A stretch of DNA of 15,053 bases from Sulfuricella sp. (GTDB taxonomy: Bacteria > Pseudomonadota > Gammaproteobacteria > Burkholderiales > Sulfuricellaceae): assembly GCA_030691435.1 (NCBI GenBank), contig JAUYEK010000194.1:1-15053 (forward strand), written 5' to 3'. The notes under the pieces were generated by a model, which made no database searches, was not told the DNA's origin, and worked only from the letters and a program-made list of their open reading frames with translations. The position numbers were made by a program, and so were the translations under genes. Of the stretch, positions 7,099 to 15,053 are shown one piece after another (position 1 is the first letter of the stretch; each line of letters starts with the position of its first letter).

Positions 7099-7107
7099 TT
7101 ATCCACA
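7099..7107 (+). promoter_or_regulatory. DnaA-box-like site TTATCCACA
   Basis: TTATCCACA is a perfect match to the strongest E. coli DnaA box. It stands alone between the rplT terminator and the repeat before pheS; I noticed no second copy in the window. DnaA binding is possible, but a chance match is not unlikely over 15 kb. Confidence 0.3.
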
Positions 7108-7120
7108 GAGCACATAGCGC

Positions 7121-7204
7121 GTAGGATGGGTTGAGGCGCTTGCGCCGATACCCATCGCTTTGCGGTGATGATTGATGGGTATCGCTACGCTCCACCCATC
7201 CTAC
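7121..7204. repeat. 84-bp palindromic element before pheS
   Basis: The ends GTAGGATGGG (7121-7130) and CCCATCCTAC (7195-7204) are perfect inverted repeats, extending to 14 of 15 bases at 7121-7135 and 7190-7204. An inner pair CGATACCCATC (7146-7156) and GATGGGTATCG (7174-7184) is a perfect 11-bp inverted repeat. The element is distinct in sequence from the one before rpmI. It ends 22 bases before the pheS start, so it probably forms part of the pheS leader. Confidence 0.75.
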
Positions 7205-7226
7205 CCGTACCTCTGATATAAATTGA

Positions 7227-8246
<1,020 letters not shown>

Positions 8247-8248
8247 AC

Positions 8249-8329
8249 GTGAGGGGTGAGGGGTGAGGAGTGAGGAGTGGTATGGCGTGTCTTTTGGGGC
8301 CGCCTCACGCCTCACCCCTAACGCCTCAC
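8249..8329. repeat. Heptamer repeat array with inverted arms between pheS and pheT
   Basis: Four tandem copies of GTGAGGR (8249-8276) plus a partial fifth are followed by a short spacer. Then come four complementary heptamers of the form CGCCTCA or CCCCTAA (8301-8328). The two arms can fold into a long, G-rich/C-rich hairpin covering almost the whole 90-base gap between the two subunit genes. Tandem 7-mers of this kind are likely to vary in copy number. Confidence 0.75.
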
Positions 8330-8336
8330 GAAAAAC

Positions 8337-10760
8337 ATGAAATTTTCCGAAAACTGGCTGCGTGCCTACGTCAACCCCGATCTCGACAGCGACCGGCTCG
8401 CCCATGCCTTGACCATGGCGGGGCTGGAGGTGGAGGCGCTGGAATCGGTGGCGCCGCCCTTCGACAAGGTGGTGGTGGGAGAAGTGCTGTCGCTGGAGAA
8501 ACATCCCGATGCCGACCGGCTGAATGTCTGTCGGGTTAATATCGGTGCCGGCGAGCCGTTGCAGATCGTGTGCGGTGCGGCCAATGTGTGTGCTGGAGCG
8601 AAGGTTCCGTGCGCCCTGGTCGGCGCGCAACTGCCAAAGATGGCGATCAAGCAGGCCAAGGTGCGTGGCGTCGAATCCTCCGGCATGTTGTGCTCCGAAT
8701 CGGAGCTGGGGCTGGCTGACGAAAGCAGCGGCCTGTTGCTGTTGCCGTCGGACGCGACGGTCGGGCAGTCGATCCGCGACTATCTCGGTCTCGACGACAA
8801 GCTGTATACCCTCAAGCTCACTCCCAACCGCAGCGATTGCCTGAGCGTGACCGGAGTGGCGCGCGAAGTGGCGGCGGTGACGGGCGCGGCGTTAAATCTG
8901 CCGAATGCGGTGGTCGTGCCTGCCTCCATTCCTGACCGGATCGCTGTTGCGGTGGATGAACCCGCAGCTTGTCCGCGTTACTGCGGTCGGGTGCTGAAAG
9001 GCCTGAATGCGGCAGCAACGACGCCGGAATGGATGGCGCGCCGGCTGAAAAGAAGCGGGCTGCGTCCGATCAGTGCGGTGGTGGACGTGACCAATTACGT
9101 TCTGCTGGAACTGGGGCAACCCCTGCATGCGTTTGACATGGCGAAAATTCAGGGCGGCATCAGCGTGCGTTTCGCCCGTTCCGGAGAGCAACTTGAACTG
9201 CTCAACCAGCAGACGGCAGCACTGGATTCCGACATGCTGGTCATCAGCGACGCTGCCCAGGTTCTGGCACTGGCCGGCGTGATGGGCGGTCAGGCTAGCG
9301 CGGTGTCTGATACTACCGTCGATATTTTTCTGGAAAGCGCGTTCTTCAGCCCGGATACGATCGCCGGCAAGGCGCGCCGGCTGACTCTTTCCACGGATTC
9401 TTCCTATCGTTTCGAACGCGGGGTGGATTTCGCCGCAACGCGTTCCGCGCTGGAGCGGGCAACGCAGTTGCTGCTGGAAATCTGCGGCGGAGCGGCAGGC
9501 GAGATCACCGAAGTGACGGCTGAATGGCCGCAGCGCGCGCCGATCAGGCTGCGGGTAGCGCGTGTCAGCAAGGTGCTGGGAATTGTTTTAAGCGCAGCCC
9601 AAATAGCCGCGCTACTCTCCCGCCTGCAATTCAATTATTCTGAAGACGTTTCCCTCTCTCCTAACTCTCTCCCAGAGGGAGAGAGGGACGAGGTCTCGCT
9701 TCGCGAGTTTTATATTACTGCATTCCAGGTTACCCCGCCGAGCTATCGCTTCGATCTGGCCATCGAGGCCGACCTGATCGAGGAAATGGCGCGGCTCTAC
9801 GGCTACGATAATATCCCGGCACTGCCGCCCAGAGGCAGCCTGAACATGCTGGCCCAGTCCGAGGCGGCGCGGGGGCGGGATGCGCTGCAGGCGCTGTTGA
9901 CCGCGCGCGATTACCAGGAAGTGATCAATTACAGCTTTGTCGACGCGGCGTGGGAGCGCGATATTGCCGGCAACGACAGTCCGCTGCCGCTAAAGAACCC
10001 GATTGCCAGCCAGATGGGGGTGATGCGTTCGACCCTGTTCGGCGGGTTGATTGATAACCTGAGCTTCAATCTCAACCGCAAGCAGGAACGCGTGCGCCTG
10101 TTTGAAACCGGGTGCTGCTTCTACCGGTCGGCAGAGGGCTTTAACCAGCCTGAAAGAATCGCCGGCCTGTGTTACGGCAACGCCAAGCCCGAGCAGTGGG
10201 GCGAGGCCGTGCGCGCGGCGGATTTTTATGACGCCAAGGCGGATGTGGAAGCCCTGTTCTGGCCCGCGGTTCCCCGCTTCGAGGCCGCCCCGCATCCGGC
10301 GTTACACCCCGGCCAGGCAGCAAAGGTGTGGCTGGAAGGTGAATTTCTCGGCTGGATAGGCACGCTGCATCCGAAGTGGCAGCAGAAATACGAGCTGCCG
10401 GCCGCGCCGGTGTTGTTCGAGCTGGATATTGCCGCGCTGCTGCGTGGCAGGGTTCCGGCGTTTGCCGAGATAGCGAAGTTTCAGGCGGTGCGCCGCGATA
10501 TTGCGGTGGTCGTGGACGAGGGAGTCAGCGTGCAGGCCTTGCTTGACGGCATGAGTGAGCACTTGCCGAGCGTCGTGTCCGAGCTCGCGTTGTTTGATGT
10601 CTATCGCGGCAAAGGCATTGATTTAGGTAAAAAAAGTCTTGCATTCCGGGTGTTGATGCAAGATACTCGACAGACTCTGACCGATGAAGAAGTAGACGCG
10701 GCGACCGCGCAACTTGCTGAAGTTTTGACTTCCCGCTTCGGCGCGAAGTTACGTAATTGA
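8337..10760 (+). CDS. pheT: Phenylalanyl-tRNA synthetase beta subunit, with in-frame repeat insert
   Basis: The beta subunit binds tRNA-Phe and carries the B3/B4 editing site that clears Tyr-tRNA-Phe. The 807-residue product (795 in E. coli) shows an N-terminal tRNA-binding OB domain (about 39-150, KHPDADRLNVCRVN), the B3/B4 region (about 210-390, RPISAVVDVTNYVLLELGQPLHAFD), B5 (about 400-490), the class II-like core, and a C-terminal ferredoxin-fold anticodon-binding domain (about 713-806, KFQAVRRDIAVVVDEGV). In B5, residues 433-464 lie between RLQF and VTPPSYRFD. E. coli has about ten residues there; this protein has 32, and the excess is encoded by a palindromic repeat read in frame (9651-9707). 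The downstream block DLAIEADLIEEMARLYGYDNIP is intact, so the gene is probably functional. The ATG lies just after the heptamer hairpin and lacks a clear Shine-Dalgarno, so translation may depend on coupling with pheS. Confidence 0.97.
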   Translation: MKFSENWLRAYVNPDLDSDRLAHALTMAGLEVEALESVAPPFDKVVVGEVLSLEKHPDADRLNVCRVNIGAGEPLQIVCGAANVCAGAKVPCALVGAQLPKMAIKQAKVRGVESSGMLCSESELGLADESSGLLLLPSDATVGQSIRDYLGLDDKLYTLKLTPNRSDCLSVTGVAREVAAVTGAALNLPNAVVVPASIPDRIAVAVDEPAACPRYCGRVLKGLNAAATTPEWMARRLKRSGLRPISAVVDVTNYVLLELGQPLHAFDMAKIQGGISVRFARSGEQLELLNQQTAALDSDMLVISDAAQVLALAGVMGGQASAVSDTTVDIFLESAFFSPDTIAGKARRLTLSTDSSYRFERGVDFAATRSALERATQLLLEICGGAAGEITEVTAEWPQRAPIRLRVARVSKVLGIVLSAAQIAALLSRLQFNYSEDVSLSPNSLPEGERDEVSLREFYITAFQVTPPSYRFDLAIEADLIEEMARLYGYDNIPALPPRGSLNMLAQSEAARGRDALQALLTARDYQEVINYSFVDAAWERDIAGNDSPLPLKNPIASQMGVMRSTLFGGLIDNLSFNLNRKQERVRLFETGCCFYRSAEGFNQPERIAGLCYGNAKPEQWGEAVRAADFYDAKADVEALFWPAVPRFEAAPHPALHPGQAAKVWLEGEFLGWIGTLHPKWQQKYELPAAPVLFELDIAALLRGRVPAFAEIAKFQAVRRDIAVVVDEGVSVQALLDGMSEHLPSVVSELALFDVYRGKGIDLGKKSLAFRVLMQDTRQTLTDEEVDAATAQLAEVLTSRFGAKLRN
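9651..9707. repeat. Palindromic repeat inserted in frame within pheT
   Basis: TCCCTCTCTCC (9651-9661) is the exact reverse complement of GGAGAGAGGGA (9678-9688). A competing hairpin pairs CTCTCTCCC (9665-9673) with GGGAGAGAG (9677-9685) around AGA. A second hairpin CTCGC/GCGAG follows at 9695-9707. Its base composition differs sharply from the flanking pheT codons, and the encoded peptide (SLSPNSLPEGERDEV) has no match in the E. coli protein. It resembles the pyrimidine-rich palindromes scattered between genes in many beta- and gammaproteobacteria, here inside a coding sequence. Confidence 0.72.
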
Positions 10761-10769
10761 GGATAGAAC

Positions 10770-11096
10770 ATGACATTAACAAAAGCCGAACTCGCAGACA
10801 TGCTGTTCGAAAAAGTGGGGTTGAACAAACGGGAAGCCAAGGACATGGTGGAATCCTTCTTTGAAGAGATTCGCCTCTCCCTGGAAAAAGGGGAAGGCGT
10901 CAAGCTGTCCGGGTTCGGCAATTTCGAGCTGCGCGACAAGCCTGAACGCCCCGGTCGCAATCCCAAAACCGGGGAAGAAATTCCTATCACCGCGCGGCGC
11001 GTGGTGACCTTTCATGCCAGCCAGAAGCTGAAGTCGCTGGTGGAAGAATCCTATCAATCAGAGGCCGCAAATGGCGGAACTCGCAAGCAAGCCTGA
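10770..11096 (+). CDS. ihfA: Integration host factor alpha subunit
   Basis: IhfA pairs with IhfB to bend DNA sharply at specific sites, shaping the nucleoid and assisting many sigma54 promoters, recombination and replication. The 108-residue product (99 in E. coli) has the HU/IHF fold: [28 protein letters not shown] helices, the [15 protein letters not shown] sheet, and the arm [12 protein letters not shown] with the intercalating proline at position 65. The slightly longer C-terminal tail ([14 protein letters not shown]) covers the overlap with the next gene. GAGGA (10759-10763) overlaps the pheT stop codon and precedes the ATG by six bases, so it is co-transcribed with pheST, as in E. coli. 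Confidence 0.96.
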   Translation: MTLTKAELADMLFEKVGLNKREAKDMVESFFEEIRLSLEKGEGVKLSGFGNFELRDKPERPGRNPKTGEEIPITARRVVTFHASQKLKSLVEESYQSEAANGGTRKQA

Positions 11097-11454
11097 TTTA
11101 CCGCCGATTCCGGCAAAGCGCTATTTCACGATCGGTGAAGTGAGCGAGTTGTGCGGGGTCAAGCCCCACGTACTGCGCTACTGGGAGCAGGAATTCACCC
11201 AGCTCAAGCCGGTGAAACGGCGCGGCAACCGCCGCTACTACCAGCACCACGAGGTGCTGCTGGTGCGCCGCATCCGCGACCTGCTGTACGAACAGGGTTT
11301 CACCATCAGCGGCGCGCGCCATCGCCTGGAAGAAGCGGGCGAGCGCGAAGCGCCGGCAGTGGCCGCAGGCGCCATGCCTGAAGCAGGCAATACTATGGAT
11401 CTGGCGTTGCTAAGACGGGAAATCAAGAGCGTGCTGGAACTGCTTCATAGCTAG
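11071..11454 (+). CDS. MerR-family transcriptional regulator
   Basis: The 127-residue product has an N-terminal MerR-type winged helix-turn-helix at about residues 17-85 ([25 protein letters not shown], then [31 protein letters not shown], in overlapping blocks). The MerR dimerisation helix and effector domain are cut short to a tail of about 40 residues. There are no metal-binding cysteines of the MerR/CueR type, so a metal sensor is unlikely. Short MerR-like genes directly after ihfA are common in proteobacteria; target and ligand are unknown. The start at 11071 lies inside ihfA with a 26-base overlap and a GAGG motif (11061-11064) six bases upstream, implying coupled translation. An inner start would lose part of the N-terminus but not the HTH. 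Confidence 0.88.
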   Translation: MAELASKPDLPPIPAKRYFTIGEVSELCGVKPHVLRYWEQEFTQLKPVKRRGNRRYYQHHEVLLVRRIRDLLYEQGFTISGARHRLEEAGEREAPAVAAGAMPEAGNTMDLALLRREIKSVLELLHS

Positions 11455-11479
11455 AGGCTAGCCTCCAGCCCCTGGCCTC

Positions 11480-11488
11480 TGCTATAAT
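11480..11488 (+). promoter_or_regulatory. Extended -10 promoter of tRNA-Pro
   Basis: TGCTATAAT is a perfect -10 hexamer (11483-11488) with the TGn extension. There is no good -35 at the right distance, which an extended -10 can do without. A GC-rich discriminator follows, and the mature tRNA starts ten bases downstream. Confidence 0.65.
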
Positions 11489-11497
11489 GCCGCTTCT

Positions 11498-11575
<78 letters not shown>

Positions 11576-11584
11576 CCAATAACT

Positions 11585-11615
11585 GAAGCGGAAGCCCGAA
11601 GGGGTCTGCCGCTTC
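11585..11615 (+). terminator. Hairpin after tRNA-Pro, possible weak terminator
   Basis: GAAGCGG (11585-11591) pairs with CCGCTTC (11609-11615), with an inner CCC/GGG around GAA. The stem is strong, but only ATTTC follows instead of a U-run, so it may pause or end transcription weakly, or act in tRNA 3' processing. surE starts 33 bases later. Confidence 0.45.
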
Positions 11616-11647
11616 GAGATTTCACTGGCCAACCGTAAAAATCAACG

Positions 11648-12385
11648 ATGCGGATTCTGTTGAGTAACGATGACGGTTATTTCGCTCCTGGCTTGGCCTG
11701 CCTTGCCGAAACACTTTCCTCCCTTGCCGATATCACCGTAGTCGCCCCAGAGCGCGACCGCAGCGGCGCCAGCAATTCGCTCACGCTTGATCGTCCGCTC
11801 AGCTTGCGCAGAGCACACAGCGGTTTCTATTACGTTAACGGCACGCCCACCGACTGCGTCCACCTTGCCGTGACCGGCATGCTGGATCATCTGCCGGACA
11901 TGGTGATTTCGGGCATCAACCACGGCGCCAACATGGGCGATGACACGATTTATTCCGGTACGGTGGCGGCGGCAACCGAAGGCTACCTGCTGGGTATCCC
12001 CTCAATCGCAGTGTCCCTGGTGAGCAAGGGGGCTGGCAACTATGCCGCAGCCGCGCGCGTGGTCGCCGAGATTGTCAAACGCCACCAGGATCAGCCTTTC
12101 ACCAGTCCGGTGCTGTTGAACGTCAACGTGCCGGATGTTCCCTACGAGCAGATTCAGGGCCGGGAAGTCACGCGGCTGGGCCGACGCCACAAGGCGGAAC
12201 CCGTGGTGAAATCGGAGAATCCGCGCGGTGAAACGGTATACTGGGTGGGCGCTGCCGGCGCTGCGCAGGATGCCGGGGCCGGTACGGATTTCGGCGCCGT
12301 GGCGCGCGGCATGGTTTCGGTGACGCCGTTGCAGATCGACTTGACTCATTATGGTCAAATGGACGTGATCAAAGGGTGGTTATGA
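11648..12385 (+). CDS. surE: 5'/3'-nucleotidase SurE
   Basis: SurE is a cytosolic metal-dependent nucleotidase that removes phosphate from nucleoside 5'- and 3'-monophosphates and can trim short polyphosphate; it supports stationary-phase survival. The 245-residue product matches family length. It starts [10 protein letters not shown] with the metal-binding Asp8 and Asp9, followed by [16 protein letters not shown] with Ser39 and [11 protein letters not shown] with Asn91, the other two ligands. [11 protein letters not shown] and the C-terminal [13 protein letters not shown] are typical. The ATG at 11648 has only a weak purine stretch upstream. Its stop overlaps pcm as ATGA. No clear promoter was found in the short gap after tRNA-Pro, so read-through from the tRNA promoter is possible. 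Confidence 0.97.
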   Translation: MRILLSNDDGYFAPGLACLAETLSSLADITVVAPERDRSGASNSLTLDRPLSLRRAHSGFYYVNGTPTDCVHLAVTGMLDHLPDMVISGINHGANMGDDTIYSGTVAAATEGYLLGIPSIAVSLVSKGAGNYAAAARVVAEIVKRHQDQPFTSPVLLNVNVPDVPYEQIQGREVTRLGRRHKAEPVVKSENPRGETVYWVGAAGAAQDAGAGTDFGAVARGMVSVTPLQIDLTHYGQMDVIKGWL

Positions 12386-13038
12386 GCGCGAAACTCAGTG
12401 GCATCGGCATGACTTCGCAACGTACCCGGGTGCGCATGGTGGAGCGCTTGCGCAGCCAGGGCATCAAGGACGAGGTGGTGCTCGATGCGATGGCTTCCGT
12501 GCCGCGCCATATTTTCGTGGACGAGGCACTGGCCACCCGCGCCTATGAAGACTGCTCGCTGCCGATCGGTTTCGGCCAGACCATTTCCAACCCCCAAATC
12601 GTTGCGCGCATGACTGAACTGCTGCGCGGCGGCAGACCGCTGGGCCGAGTGCTGGAAATCGGCACGGGCTGCGGCTACCAGACTGCCGTGCTGGCACGCC
12701 TGGCGCAGGAAGTGTATTCCGTTGAACGGATCGCGCCGCTGCTGATGAAGGCGCGGGGGCATCTGCGCGAAATCCGCGCCGCCAACATCAAGGTCAAACA
12801 TGCGGATGGCTCCCTCGGGCTGGAGAAACTGGGGCCGTTCGACGGCATCATCATGACTGCGGCGGCTACGCACGTGCCGGAGGCGCTGCTGCCACAATTG
12901 GCCGTGGGCGGGCGGATGGTGTTCCCGATTGGAACCGGCGAGCAGCGCCTGTGTCTGATAGAACATACGGCTGAAGAATATCGTCAGACGACGCTGGAAG
13001 CGGTGAAATTCGTGCCGCTATTGCCGGGGTTGGCATGA
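12382..13038 (+). CDS. pcm: Protein-L-isoaspartate O-methyltransferase
   Basis: Pcm uses S-adenosylmethionine to methylate L-isoaspartyl residues formed as proteins age, starting their repair. The 218-residue product shows the family block [22 protein letters not shown] (about 60-81), SAM motif [19 protein letters not shown] (about 90-107), VYSVERI, and the post-motif [14 protein letters not shown]. It ends in [13 protein letters not shown] took the ATG at 12382, which overlaps the surE stop by four bases and has GGGTGG just upstream; a GTG at 12376 and an inner ATG at 12409 (MTSQRTR) are alternatives, and the inner one is nearer the E. coli length. The surE-pcm-nlpD-rpoS order is the same as in E. 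coli. Confidence 0.97.
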   Translation: MSAKLSGIGMTSQRTRVRMVERLRSQGIKDEVVLDAMASVPRHIFVDEALATRAYEDCSLPIGFGQTISNPQIVARMTELLRGGRPLGRVLEIGTGCGYQTAVLARLAQEVYSVERIAPLLMKARGHLREIRAANIKVKHADGSLGLEKLGPFDGIIMTAAATHVPEALLPQLAVGGRMVFPIGTGEQRLCLIEHTAEEYRQTTLEAVKFVPLLPGLA

Positions 13039-13061
13039 TTGTCCATTGGAATGCTCGTGCA

Positions 13062-13123
13062 TGTAGGAGCGCCGCCCCGGCGCGAATGCGGTCGCAAATC
13101 GCGGCGAGGGCGCCGCTCCCACA
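13062..13123. repeat. 62-bp palindromic element between pcm and nlpD
   Basis: The ends are imperfect inverted repeats beginning TGTAGGAGCG (13062) and closing with CGCTCCCACA (to 13123), each followed inward by GC-rich sequence. Its right half, read on the minus strand, matches the last 24 bases of the window at 23 positions, so this family has at least two copies here. It is of the type common in pseudomonads and betaproteobacteria. Confidence 0.78.
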
Positions 13124-13154
13124 GCGGTGTTTTGGTTCTAATGGATAATCTAGG

Positions 13155-14048
13155 ATGATTTCTGGCGCTGTTCTGGCCGTTTGTGCATTTACCTTGCTGG
13201 TCAGCGGTTGCGCATCGACAAAGTCGAGTGCACCTGTGGTCGAGCGTGCTTCCATGGCCCAAAAGGCACCCGTCAAAATCAGGAAGGACGGGGACTGGCG
13301 CCCCCAGACTTATACCGTGCAGAAGGGCGACACCTTATATGGCATCGCTCTGGAGCATGGCTTCGACTACAAGGAAGTAGCGGAATGGAACGGCATCGAG
13401 TCGCCCTACACTATCCGCATCGGCCAGTCTGTGAAGTTTAATGCTTCTCCGCAGGCGGTAGTGGTCACTCCGTTGAAAGCCGGGGCGGTGGCGGAAACCA
13501 GGCAAGCGGGCGAGGACCCCTTGCTGAAAACTCAGCCCAAGGCGGTCAAGCATCCCTATACAGAGCAGGCAGAAAAGGTTTCCACGGCCAAGGCGGAATC
13601 CCACGACAAGCCCGCACCGGCTGAATTGCCGGCAGAGAAAAAAGAGGGCATAGCAGCCGAGGATGATGAGCGGGTCGAATGGAACTGGCCCGCTGCGGGC
13701 AAGGTGATCGCGCCGTTCAATGAGGCATCCAGTTCCGGCAAGGGCCTGGACATCGGAGGGAAGAGCGGTCAGCCGGTTATCGCTGCGGGATCGGGCAAAG
13801 TGGTTTATAGCGGCAACGGACTGCGTGGTTATGGAAAACTGGTGATCATCAAGCACAACAAGACTTATTTGAGCGCCTACGCGCACAATCACAAAATTCT
13901 GGTCAAGGAAGGACAGAATGTGACCAGGGGCCAGAAAATTGCCGAAATGGGTGATTCCGATGCCGATCAGGTCAAGCTGCATTTCGAGATACGGCGTTTT
14001 GGCAAACCGGTCGACCCAATGAAATACTTGCCCAGCGACAAATCCTGA
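13155..14048 (+). CDS. nlpD: NlpD-type lipoprotein, amidase activator (LysM + degenerate M23)
   Basis: NlpD is an outer-membrane lipoprotein that activates the amidase AmiC during cell separation. The 297-residue product begins with a short hydrophobic signal ending in the lipobox LVSGC, with Cys19 as the lipid site; Ala at +2 favours the outer membrane. Then come a LysM peptidoglycan-binding domain (about 52-95), a low-complexity Ala/Pro/Lys/Glu linker (96-175), and a C-terminal LytM/M23 domain (about 183-292). The M23 zinc site is broken: the HxxxD histidine is Gly195 (Asp199 remains), and the first His of HxH is Lys274 (His276 remains). This is the NlpD/EnvC pattern, so it is an activator and not a hydrolase. 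The signal peptide lacks the usual basic start, but an in-frame stop at 13146 rules out a longer protein. The Shine-Dalgarno is weak. The stop overlaps the rpoS ATG by one base. Confidence 0.93.
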   Translation: MISGAVLAVCAFTLLVSGCASTKSSAPVVERASMAQKAPVKIRKDGDWRPQTYTVQKGDTLYGIALEHGFDYKEVAEWNGIESPYTIRIGQSVKFNASPQAVVVTPLKAGAVAETRQAGEDPLLKTQPKAVKHPYTEQAEKVSTAKAESHDKPAPAELPAEKKEGIAAEDDERVEWNWPAAGKVIAPFNEASSSGKGLDIGGKSGQPVIAAGSGKVVYSGNGLRGYGKLVIIKHNKTYLSAYAHNHKILVKEGQNVTRGQKIAEMGDSDADQVKLHFEIRRFGKPVDPMKYLPSDKS

Positions 14049-14989
14049 TGAGCGAAGATACTTACAGCGAAGAAGATGAGTTCCTGAGCGAAGACAAGGC
14101 CCATCCGGACGAGGAGAAGGCCGAGGCGCTGCCGGAACGGCTTGAGCAGCCTGGTGAGCCGCTGCATGACCCGACCCTGATTTACCTCAATGAAATTGGG
14201 CAAAATGCCTTGCTGACCGCTGCCGAGGAGTACAGCCTGGCATGCCGGGTAACCCAGGGCGACTTCGAAGCCCGCCAGCGCATGATCGAATGCAACCTCC
14301 GCCTGGTAGTCAGCATCGCGAAACACTACATCAACCGTGGCATGGCTCTGCTGGATCTGATCGAGGAAGGCAACCTGGGACTCATACACGCCCTGGAAAA
14401 GTTTGAGCCGGAGCGGGGGTTCCGCTTTTCCACCTACGCCACCTGGTGGATTCGGCAGAATATCGAACGCGCCATCATGAACCAGTCGCGCACCATCCGC
14501 ATTCCGGTGCATGTAATCCGGGAGATGAACACCTGCCTGCGGGCGTTTCATCACCTTGAAGTCCACAAGGGCAACGAACCCAGCGCAGAAGAGGTGGCGC
14601 ACTTGCTGGGCAAGCCGGTGGCCGATGTGCGCTATGTGCTGAACCTGAACGAGCGCATGGCATCTCTGGATACGCCGCTGGATATCGACCCGAGCCTCTC
14701 CCTGAGCGATGCGATTCCCGACGAGAATGCCCTTTCGCCCGAGCTGCAACTGCAGCACACCGAGCTTGAGGCGCTCGTGCGTCAGTGGCTGGATGAGCTG
14801 GGAGACAAACAGCGCTGCGTGGTAGAGCGGCGCTTCGGTCTGAACGGCCACCAGATCCACACCCTGGAGGAAGTGGCTGACACCCTGGATATTACCCGTG
14901 AGCGGGTGCGCCAGATTCAGGTGGAGACCTTGAAACTTTTGCGCCACAGCTTGAAGCGCAAGGGGATATCGCGAGACGATACGCTCTGA
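14048..14989 (+). CDS. rpoS: RNA polymerase sigma factor RpoS (sigma38)
   Basis: RpoS directs polymerase to general-stress and stationary-phase promoters. The 313-residue product (330 in E. coli) has an acidic N-terminus (1-40), region 1.2 (DPTLIYLNEIGQNALLTAAEE), region 2 (NLRLVVSIAKHYINRGMALLDLIEEGN and FRFSTYATWWIRQNIERAI), region 3 (TIRIPVHVIREMN onward), and region 4 (FGLNGHQIHTLEEVADTLDITRERVRQIQ). The HVIREMN stretch, the short N-terminus and the position after nlpD set it apart from RpoD. The start overlaps the nlpD stop as TGATG and has no Shine-Dalgarno of its own, so translation is probably coupled to nlpD. In E. coli the main rpoS promoter lies inside nlpD; I could not identify a convincing equivalent. 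No terminator is visible in the 40 bases after the stop. Confidence 0.97.
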   Translation: MSEDTYSEEDEFLSEDKAHPDEEKAEALPERLEQPGEPLHDPTLIYLNEIGQNALLTAAEEYSLACRVTQGDFEARQRMIECNLRLVVSIAKHYINRGMALLDLIEEGNLGLIHALEKFEPERGFRFSTYATWWIRQNIERAIMNQSRTIRIPVHVIREMNTCLRAFHHLEVHKGNEPSAEEVAHLLGKPVADVRYVLNLNERMASLDTPLDIDPSLSLSDAIPDENALSPELQLQHTELEALVRQWLDELGDKQRCVVERRFGLNGHQIHTLEEVADTLDITRERVRQIQVETLKLLRHSLKRKGISRDDTL

Positions 14990-15029
14990 GTCTTGTTTAT
15001 CCGGGATTATCCATTAGCGTGAAAACCAC

Positions 15030-15053
15030 TGTAGGAGCGGCGCCCTCGCCGCG
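15030..15053. repeat. Palindromic element downstream of rpoS, cut by window end
   Basis: TGTAGGAGCGGCGCCCTCGC and the four bases after it match, at 23 of 24 positions, the reverse complement of 13100-13123 in the pcm-nlpD gap. Only the first half is in the window. The gap before it (14990-15029) holds two TTATCC words and no other recognisable signal. Confidence 0.7.

Noticed and set aside
7217-7222. TATAAA just before pheS as a -10 box
   Set aside because: No -35 or TG extension is at the right place, and it would give an almost leaderless mRNA; a chance AT-rich stretch is more likely.
10141-10323. Short minus-strand frames opposite pheT, and similar ones elsewhere
   Set aside because: They are antisense to conserved coding sequence and show no start signals or family resemblance.
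11454-11465. 12-bp perfect palindrome GAGGCTAGCCTC at the end of the merR-like gene, as an operator
   Set aside because: It overlaps a stop codon, has no loop or U-run for a terminator, and nothing ties it to a regulator; it could be chance.
13999-14028. TTGGCA-18-AATACT at the end of nlpD as an rpoS promoter
   Set aside because: The -10 matches only four of six and the start would lie about a dozen bases before the ATG, leaving little leader; too weak to call.
14990-15029. Possible terminator after rpoS
   Set aside because: Only two TTATCC words are present; no stem followed by a U-run can be drawn before the repeat at the window edge.

Overview
The window is a stretch of core chromosome from a Gram-negative proteobacterium. 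Gene order and protein character point to a betaproteobacterium, perhaps of the Nitrosomonadales; that placement is inferred from family resemblance, not computed. Every gene but one faces the plus strand, coding density is high, and no phage, plasmid, CRISPR or defence genes are visible. I found no undescribed multi-gene system. The points worth a second look are in the control regions and in the many small palindromic elements.

Layout: (1) 1-1703 is the 3' three quarters of relA, the (p)ppGpp synthetase. (2) 1711-1911 is a small unidentified gene on the minus strand, convergent with relA; its promoter interlocks with the promoter of mtfA (2062-2853). An alpha/beta hydrolase gene (2850-3701) overlaps the mtfA stop by four bases. 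(3) 3726-3802 is tRNA-Val(GAC) with its own promoter and terminator. (4) 3853-11454 is the classic translation cluster thrS - infC - rpmI - rplT - pheS - pheT - ihfA - merR-like gene. (5) 11498-11574 is tRNA-Pro(GGG). (6) 11648-14989 is the conserved stationary-phase block surE - pcm - nlpD - rpoS.

The genes fall into two themes. The first is translation: two aminoacyl-tRNA synthetases (thrS, pheST), initiation factor IF3, ribosomal proteins L35 and L20, and two tRNAs. The second is stress and global control: relA for the stringent response, rpoS for the general stress sigma factor, surE and pcm for nucleotide salvage and protein repair in resting cells, nlpD for cell separation, and ihfA for nucleoid architecture. 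IF3 starts with a rare AUC codon, as expected for an autoregulated infC. A good internal promoter for infC lies inside thrS.

Nearly every non-coding gap carries a short palindromic repeat of a different type: infC-rpmI, rplT-pheS, pheS-pheT, pcm-nlpD and downstream of rpoS. A further one lies inside pheT, where it is read in frame and adds about 22 residues to the protein. That is the most unusual feature of the window. No stretch above 300 bases lacks a gene.
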